From Mixophyes australis (Eukaryota; Chordata; Amphibia; Anura; Limnodynastidae): 64,000 nt of DNA. Both the position numbers and the translations under genes were made by a program. Under the pieces are notes generated by a model. That model was not told the DNA's origin, made no database searches, and was given only the letters and a program-made list of their open reading frames with translations. Shown here in pieces: positions 56,823 to 64,000 of this stretch; the stretch's first letter is position 1, and each line of letters begins with the position of its first letter. The stretch covers positions 377,314,707-377,378,706 of the forward strand of contig JAVHZZ010000001.1 in NCBI GenBank assembly GCA_036250195.1, given 5' to 3'.

Positions 56823-57346
56823 TTAATGAAATAAATATCCATAATAAAGGGCAATCTGTTGATCCCTAATCCTCTGACTTAGGATTTGTGGCCCTCTCTT
56901 CCTGGGATATTTAGCGGCCTCGTCTCGCTCTTTCTGAGCTTTCCTTTTCAAGGTCTCTCTTTCCTTCCTCTTTTCTGGAGGAATCGCTATAGAAACCTCG
57001 AGTTCCCGAACTATAGATAATTTTGAAATGTCCTGTATGTTAGGAGCTTTGGTGATTTTCAGCCCTGCTTGGAAAGGTTTTGTGGATAGCTGCATATTTC
57101 GAGTAGGCTTGTGCTTTATGATAGGATCTATCAATCTACCAGTGAAGTTGTCTGTTTTTTTGTTACATTCCATGTGGTTTGGGGAAGATTTTGGTTGTTT
57201 TTTTATTTGTTGAATCACAGATGGCCTTTTACCCAGTGCATGCATGCAATAAACAGACTCCTGTAGCTGAAGCCGTAAGTTGCTGCTGTGTCTTTTTGGA
57301 ATTGTTCTATCAGTGGTATTAAGATCCAAATTATTCAATAAAGAGT
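56823..57346 (-). CDS. Candidate terminal coding exon, copy 2
   Basis: Acceptor ttctttgcag ends at 57347, open frame to TAA 56823-56825. Relative to copy 1 the frame has L to Y ('ESVYCMH', two adjacent base changes) and E to D ('KERDEAAKY') and one silent change. No stop or indel has arisen over 172 codons, although most other frames in the unit differ by breaks between copies. Confidence 0.5.
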
Positions 57347-57587
57347 CTGCAAAGAAAAATAATGATTTAATAATATAATATTATAATACATAAAATTGTG
57401 TTTATTATTATTTAGCAATACTTGGACTGTTCTTAACAATAATATTTCCTTGAAATCGTTCTAAAACAGAGAGGGTAAACATCAAGTTGAAACTGGACCA
57501 AATAATCAGCAAAGGAGGGGTCAGTCTCTTGCACCTTTGTATGCTTGAGAGTGATTTGTACTCATTATCGATTGACTCGGGTGTTAT

Positions 57588-58462
57588 AGAAACTTGCAGC
57601 GCATCTATTGCTGAGGCAGAAGCCGGTGTGTTGCTAAGAATATTACTGGTGATGCTGGCCCTAAAAAAAGTATGTCAGCTGTGAGAGAATAGATGCAGAC
57701 CCACAGAATAGTGCAGAGCCGCTTATGTCACTCACAAATTCAGAGAGATTGTACCGGAGACGAGCCAGGTAAGTGTTCTGCTTAGGGGATCATTTATATT
57801 TGAGGCTATACACTCATCTGTAACTGCTGTTTCAGGAATGCATTTTCCTTTTCCAACACTGTCTCTGGTTATATCCCATACATATCATTACATTGCATGC
57901 AGTGTATGTTATATAAGACTACTACTACACTGAACTTTGAATGCTTATTGGTCACAATCGAGGCCCATCTTAGTTGGTCCAAAATCAGGTGGGCTCTGCA
58001 TATTTCTTTTTTACCTGCAATTATATATTGTTCTAAGTCAATTTACCATGAATTACCAGTATAATGTCATACTTCACTTTGGATAGAATTCAACCTTACT
58101 AGTTTAAGAGGAGTGATTGTTTTTTTACATGGAAACTGGTATATTGATTACCCCCATCCCAATGCATCATGGCGGGTGTCTAGGTGTAATCCTGGCTTCC
58201 TACTGCACGATGGTGACCTGAATTTAGAGCTTGAGTTTGAAAATGGAGAGTGGAAAGACTCTGCAATAAAGTGCAAAGTTGTTTTTTATCAGACTAACCT
58301 CACTTTTTTAGTAAGGGGGACATTTACATTTTCATTAGTGATCCATTATATCACAGCTTAGTAACAGTATACTTAAACTGGCTCATGTTCTTTTATACCT
58401 AATCCCCATCTACATGTAGAATTTGTAATATTTAATAATATTTTTATCTGCCTAGATTGTGA
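57588..58462. repeat. Old ~1-kb block, second occurrence in unit 2
   Basis: Counterpart of 26122-27127, with about 145 bases missing after 'gttggtccaaaatc' (57986). The donor-like 'gccaggtaagtgt' is kept at about 57765. Confidence 0.8.
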
Positions 58463-59561
58463 TTGTCTCTCTTACTAGTGATGGCCTGACAGAAACACGC
58501 AGCAGTATTGTCATGCATGAGGGGCCATGACACATGCTCAGACTGTATGAAACAGGACTGACTTAGTAGGATTACAGTGAGGAACCCTTGGTGCAGTCGT
58601 GCGACCTGCCTGATGGGGATAAAGCTAGTCTAAAAGTAAATATAGCTTTCATTTTTCCATATCTCCTTCAAATCCATCCATAAGTGACTTTTAGATTTAG
58701 ATGAAATTATCAATTAAGTAAAAATATCTCACTTTGTTTGTTTATTTATTTCACAGTTTAATGGATAAACATCTCAAAAAGAAAAACTGGTGATGTTGTG
58801 TTACAGCCTAAAACTCATCAATGAATTTGACATACAAGACTGACAAAATAATATAGTATATGTTATATATTGACTAACCTCACAATATTAGATTGCTCAA
58901 AAATATTTAATTCCCATTAATACATTTCAAGAATTCAATATGTCCCTTGAAAATTTTAGAAATAGCTTAGATAATAATAAACAAATCTGAATACTTGGTT
59001 GTCACTTACCATCATAAGTTATGTTTATGTATTGCATTTGGTTTTAGCTTGACATAATTAATTTTACACTGTCATGAGTTATTATGCATTAGATGACAAG
59101 AAATCTTACCTGCCATGATACTGATGTAAGGTAATATAGTAAGGTAGCAATGGGTAATATCTCTCTAGTCTCTCTCAGATGAGATGTCCTCTGACCTGAC
59201 CATCAACTGCCATTAGGTCAAATCAAACATAAACAAATCTGTAGCTGTTTATTTACTGCCGTCTCCATGGTTACAGTGTCATCACCATCATGGGCCTATC
59301 AGAAATGATTTTAAAGTGAAAATACATTATGTGTCAGCATGATTTATTTTGTATTTATTTTTGTATAACTGTTGTGTGAAAGGATGTTAATATGTCCTTT
59401 GTTACTGCATATTTGTATTTATTATCATATGTGTGAACTGTCATATTGTTTCCACAGTCAGGGTAAAATGAAACAGCTTTTTAGCATAGCAGGGGTGGGG
59501 TTTAATGACGCAATTAAGCTCCTACCCCTGATATTCAATGTCGTGAATATCGGCATTTTTT
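58463..59561. other. Non-coding stretch, nothing recognised, copy 2
   Basis: Counterpart of 27128-28248. Confidence 0.5.
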
Positions 59562-59660
59562 AGGATCCGGGAGGTTTGCCTACTTTTCCGGGAGTCCGAG
59601 AGTACTCCCCGAAATTCGTGAGCCTTCCGAAAATTCTGGGAAAGTGGGCAAGCATGATAC
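59562..59660. repeat. Palindromic GC-rich repeat, copy 2
   Basis: Counterpart of 28249-28346, with one change (gagagtact) that breaks the inner palindrome. Confidence 0.55.
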
Positions 59661-62088
59661 AATGCTCTCCCAATTCCTATAGGTTTTAATATATTGTATT
59701 TCACTGAATACTTTATCCAAAACGTAGATCTATACCTATAATCAGAGAAGCCTGGTACATCCCAATAAATGTACGCACATGAAAATTATTATTTTGCTGT
59801 CCATATTCTTTATTATATGTAAGAAAAACAAGCCCATTTTATTTATGTATGTTTTTGTTCTTTAAAGAATGGTTTGTCTAAGTTTAAAACCGAACAGTTT
59901 TACATCAACAGTCTGAATGATAGATTGGATGTATTATTTAATATTCATTTAAGTTGATGAGTTGAAGATATTCATTCCATTATACCATTATTCCATTATA
60001 CTGCACACTTTTAGTAAAGTATCTTTTTTAGCAAAGTTTGTAAAGAAGAAAAAGAAAGTTGCTAGTTTGTGTCACAGTCTAACCTTAGCATTTGTGTTTG
60101 CGGAAGAGCCCACTGACTAAAGGTGACTCTGGCTATTCACAGTCATGGTAACAATCACCAAATAGTCCCTCTTTGCCAAAGATCAGATCTAAAATACTTT
60201 TAACATCTAAATCTTGTTTCAGAATTGTTTTAAACTGTAATTGAGAATCATCATTTTTAAATCCCTTATTAGATTTATACTAATTAAGTGAATTAATTAG
60301 AGTAACCACACAACAGTGATGAACCCTCACTGCTAATGATAGCCTAATGATCTAAGTTTCGAAGTCAGAAACCATTTTATTTTGATCCTGTCTACCACAT
60401 CACGGTGTACATGGCTGCCTCTCTAAGGCAACATATAGCAACAGACATCTCAACCTATAGAGGCCAAAGCATTGAATATGGGTCCAGACTGGCCTGGCCC
60501 ATCGCTGTTGTCTGGGCACTGGGCAGACTTAGAATAAAGCAATGCAAAAAATTAAATGGCTTATTAGCGGCAGCACAATATATTGGCGGTGCGCATGAAT
60601 CCATAATTATTTTATTAGTTTTGAAGTTCGTGCTCGCAATTGGCTCTTTTGCCTGTTGGAGCTGAAATTGCTACATTTTATACTAAAACATTACCGTATT
60701 CAAGTTTGACTTTTGAATGTCAACTTAAGCTGGAACAAGCTTGAACATGTTAGAACATGTTAAACCTGTTCAAAGCATGGTCATACCTGTTCTCCTTGAT
60801 CAAATTAAACTTGACATTTTTAAGTTTACCTAAAGTTTGGTCATTTATCATACATTTTCTAACGTCGGAACCAGTTCTACTTGCTAGATGAGTGAAGTTG
60901 TGAAATTTCCTGCAAATAGAGCAGTGTTGCGGTAACAAGACATTCTCTCATTTGTATAAGTCACTTCATTACGTTCCATTGTGTACAAATAGCATAATGC
61001 AACTTCCACATTTACTAACACTGTTAAATCACTACTCTCTACTCTTTTGTGGGGTATTACTATGCATTTTCATAAATACTGCTGTGTTTGACGTTGGACA
61101 TATCTTGACATATGTGCAACTCAGCTTACATGTACGTATGGGCGTAAAATGCATCTAATGCTAAATGTGTGCATAGGACAGCATATACACAGCACAGCAA
61201 CAGAGTACAGACACTGATTTTTTTTTTATCTTCATTTAGTGTACCACAATTAATATTTAAACTGCCAAATATGAATTTTTTTTTTGTCTCACTGGTTAGT
61301 AGTGGCCAACACAGCTATGTATGAGAATTGCTGTGTTCTGTTGCATGTATTAATTGTCTTTAACGCGCTTGCAAAGCAATATCTATGGCTTGTCGCACTT
61401 TCAGAGTGCTGATCAGATTCCTTATGCACAGTGTACAACAATTTATCAGTACCGCCAGCTCAGGATAGCATAAGTATTGAGGCAGCACAGCTGTAGGTCA
61501 GCAGCAGACTCTGTACTCACTGTACAGATATGTGCCTATGCTGCTGGTCATGACTACATACATACTTCCACATTTGCCCAATATCGTTCCATCGTTGATC
61601 GTGAGTTTTAGGAGCTTTTTAGAAAACCAAATCAACAGATGGGACATGTTTTGGTATGATAGAATATGATCATGGGAACACACACTCTGCAATATCTGAA
61701 CAAACAGCCATGAATCGTGTGATCTGTGTGATAATTACATAGTTATATACCCAACTTTACTATATTGGTTATTCTTATTTCCCCCTGTCTAACATACCTA
61801 CTGATTACTGTGAAAATTGATCTGTCCTTGTGTGTAGAATTACCACTGCTTTGTATTTTTTAATTGTACAATATTGAAGTATTTCTTCAATTTATTTAAG
61901 CATTTGTTTCTAATATAAACTATTTGCCAGATGCTGAATTCCTGGAATGAAGCTCTCGATCCAGGCTAGTAGAGCTCTCCGTCTAAAGAAGCCCCTTTCC
62001 CTTAGACCTGAATGCGCTCAAAGGTAATACTTACGCATATAGTAGTACTTGTTTATTTCGGGGTTGAGTTTATGATTCTAGAAAATCT
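59661..62088. other. 2.4-kb non-coding stretch, nothing recognised, copy 2
   Basis: Counterpart of 28347-30775, colinear with few substitutions. Confidence 0.5.
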
Positions 62089-62156
62089 AGGGGTGAGTAT
62101 TCAATTGACGGCGCGATCGCCAAAAATCCCGCGCTTGAAAGATATTACCGTTAATA

Positions 62157-62294
62157 CGAGTGTGGGAGGAAACCGGAGCACCCGGAGAAAACCAACGCAA
62201 ACTCCACACAGATAAGGCCATGGTCGGGAATCGAACTCATGACCCCAGTGCTGTGAGGCAGAAGTGCTAACCACTTGGCCACTGTGCTGCCCAA
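62157..62294 (-). mobile_element. tRNA-derived SINE, head and core part (tail at 31553)
   Basis: On the minus strand from 62294: a tRNA-like head with A box TGGCCAAGTGG (62271-62281) and B box AGTTCGATTCC (62227-62237), the two internal RNA polymerase III promoter elements. Then a conserved core 'gtgtggagtttgcg' and 'gtgctccggtttcctcccac' follows. The element breaks off at 62157, at the end of unit copy 2. The core is of the kind seen in vertebrate-wide SINE groups; the exact family is not assigned. Confidence 0.75.
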
Positions 62295-64000
62295 TATAGT
62301 TCTTCTTACTGTGGAGGTGATCATGATTTCTGCTGTATTGCCTGTAAGTGTCAGCAGTGATGATGACAATGATGAATTAGTTTTGCCTTAAAATTGGTCA
62401 TTGTGGGTAGTAATTATAGGTTAGAATTGGTTTATAATAGTGATGATACAGTGATAAGTGATCAATTTTTGACTTATAGGAAGGAATGGGATGAGTTCAG
62501 AAACATTTCTTTTGTAACTGCAAATTCTTGAAAAAAACTTTTGTCTCCGGAGTCGTTCAAAAAAAGAAAGCAAAAACAAGAATGTGTGTTCATAGACAAA
62601 TACATCCCAATTCAAATAGCAGCATATGTTTAATGGCACATGCTGGGAAGTGACTCACCTTGTGTGGGCTGGTTGGATTCAAAGGTTTCAATGGCAATTT
62701 AATCCTTTATTTTCTGAGGCTATAATTGGTACAAATCTACACTATATATACTTATAATTTATGAGTAGTGTGCTTCAGAAAAGTCATTAGTAAGATTGTT
62801 TATATAGTACATCTACTGATATATGTTACTTTAATTTTTATGTAGAATAGCTATAAAGTATTCACATGTTTAGGATGTTTCAAATTTGAATTTGTTACAT
62901 CATGGAATAAAATTCTATTTATTTGTGGATTCTTACCACCCCAGACCCTGCAGACAAAATATTATGTAATGTCAATACAAACTGTAAAGCTTCATTTGAT
63001 CTTATACAGCAATACTAAACGGGTTGCTTACATACACCCCAGCATAGCCATATATTACCATTGCACACATTGAAAATTACGGTCCACACTGCTTATGGGG
63101 GCCTCGTAAGCAACAATAAGAGATTTAAAGGCTTCAGAATGGGGTCCAGTGACATCCTGGGAAATGGCAAATCATGGGGGACTTATGTTGGTTACTTATA
63201 CTGTTTGAGGACATGCTAACTTGGATGTCGTCTTGTGAACAATAAATGACGAATGATCTTAAAATTGATTCTAATTTTTCTCCAAAGCTAAGGCTTTCAC
63301 TTCATTTAAACTTGTGTTTGCATTTGAAAATAAATACTGTTAAGTTTTATGGAGGTGACAGAATGCCGGTGTTAAAACTACCATAATAACGGTAATTATG
63401 CGTAATAGTTTTAGTGCGGCGGTACTTTGAGGGGATTTGAATTCCCCCCTAAATGTTGTTATGCAGGTTAACTAACAAATTTCAAAATCAATGCGGTTTT
63501 AAAAATCTTAAATTAATGATTATGTTACCTTTTACATTTCTATTTGTTCATCCAGCTAAAATGATCAAACATCTTTGCTGGGAATTTACTGCAGTGCCTA
63601 TTTGTCTATTTTGCCTAGTTTAAATAATGTATGTCGCAAAATTACAAGAATATGGCAAAATAGGAAGAGTTTAGATTGAGGAAAGCATAACAGAGGCAGA
63701 ATAGAAGTGCCTATGCTATGGCATGACATTAAATCTATTTAGAATAAAATGTTACTTGGAAAACAATAGATGCTGGAGTAGGATGAAGTAAAGGATTGTG
63801 TAACATACAACATAACATTATAATATTATGATGTGCAAATTTCCAACAACAAAAAAGCCTTGCAAATTTAATACCAATGACATTTTAGTATTAACCAACA
63901 TGTTATGAAATCCTGGCAGTCCACCATTGACCATTTAACTTTTTGTCCACCTACATTTTGCCATAGATCTAACAATCCATGAATGCCTTTACATACACAG
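62295..64000. other. Right flank, nothing recognised
   Basis: About 1.7 kb of AT-rich DNA outside the duplication. The only notable piece is a short GC-richer stretch at 63360-63450 with 'accataataacggtaattatgc', which could be the end of a MITE. No credible reading frame. Confidence 0.5.

Larger units (their letters stand above)
37601..62156. repeat. Large direct duplication, unit copy 2 (24.6 kb)
   Basis: Colinear with 6047-30843. It starts right after the 3' LTR and a short (TA)n, and ends at ttaata inside the MITE-like repeat, where copy 1 continues with atggtaat but copy 2 jumps to SINE sequence. It keeps 174 bases of the solo LTR that copy 1 lost and lacks segments listed under copy 1. 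Feature-by-feature differences are given below. Confidence 0.95.

Noticed and set aside
62157..62294. tRNA gene on the minus strand
   Set aside because: A and B boxes are present but the acceptor and anticodon stems do not pair and a SINE core follows directly. It is a tRNA-derived SINE head.

Overview
The window looks like intergenic DNA from a vertebrate with a large, transposon-rich genome, most likely an amphibian (frog). It is AT-rich with many (TA)n tracts. It holds Penelope-like elements with a GIY-YIG endonuclease, a CR1/L2-type LINE, a Ty3/Gypsy element whose integrase precedes its reverse transcriptase, Tc1 and pogo DNA transposons, a tRNA-derived SINE, and only one stretch that resembles an exon of a host gene. 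The taxonomic call is an inference from repeat content.

Layout. 1-480: tandem repeat and a divergent repeat. 485-5972: a Penelope-like element (PLE-A) with an inverted and a direct terminal repeat, a frameshifted RT/GIY-YIG reading frame, a promoter-like block and a hammerhead-ribozyme-like motif, ending in (TA)n(CA)n. 6047-30843: unit copy 1 (24.8 kb). 30844-31690: rest of a MITE, a CR1 3' end and the 3' part of a SINE. 31690-32455: a short PLE copy (PLE-B), then (TA)n. 32513-37587: a complete-looking LTR retrotransposon with 498-bp LTRs. 37601-62156: unit copy 2 (24.6 kb), a direct repeat of copy 1. 62157-62294: the tRNA-like and core part of the SINE. 62295-64000: flank with nothing recognised.

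Each unit carries, in order: a second PLE interrupted by a solo LTR; a CR1/L2 LINE interrupted by a foldback element with an 18-bp target duplication; a deleted Tc1 element; an unidentified open frame; a C-rich minisatellite; an old ~1-kb block that recurs near the end of the unit; a 1.5-kb element with terminal inverted repeats; a relic of an SGNH-hydrolase frame; a pogo-type transposon containing a 30-bp minisatellite; a diverged coding-like tandem pair; a minus-strand 171-codon terminal-exon candidate open in both copies; and about 5 kb of mostly featureless DNA.

The window reads best as a repeat nest that was duplicated as a block. Both units start at the (TA)n behind a PLE terminal repeat, and the two halves of one SINE lie on either side of [PLE-B + LTR element + unit 2]. 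This suggests unequal exchange between PLE tails, then loss of the right end of copy 2, then a recent insertion of the LTR element. An assembly artefact (two haplotypes placed in tandem) must be excluded. No intact, plausibly expressed mobile-element gene was found. Two-frame comparison of the copies is the strongest evidence available here for what is old and what is recent.
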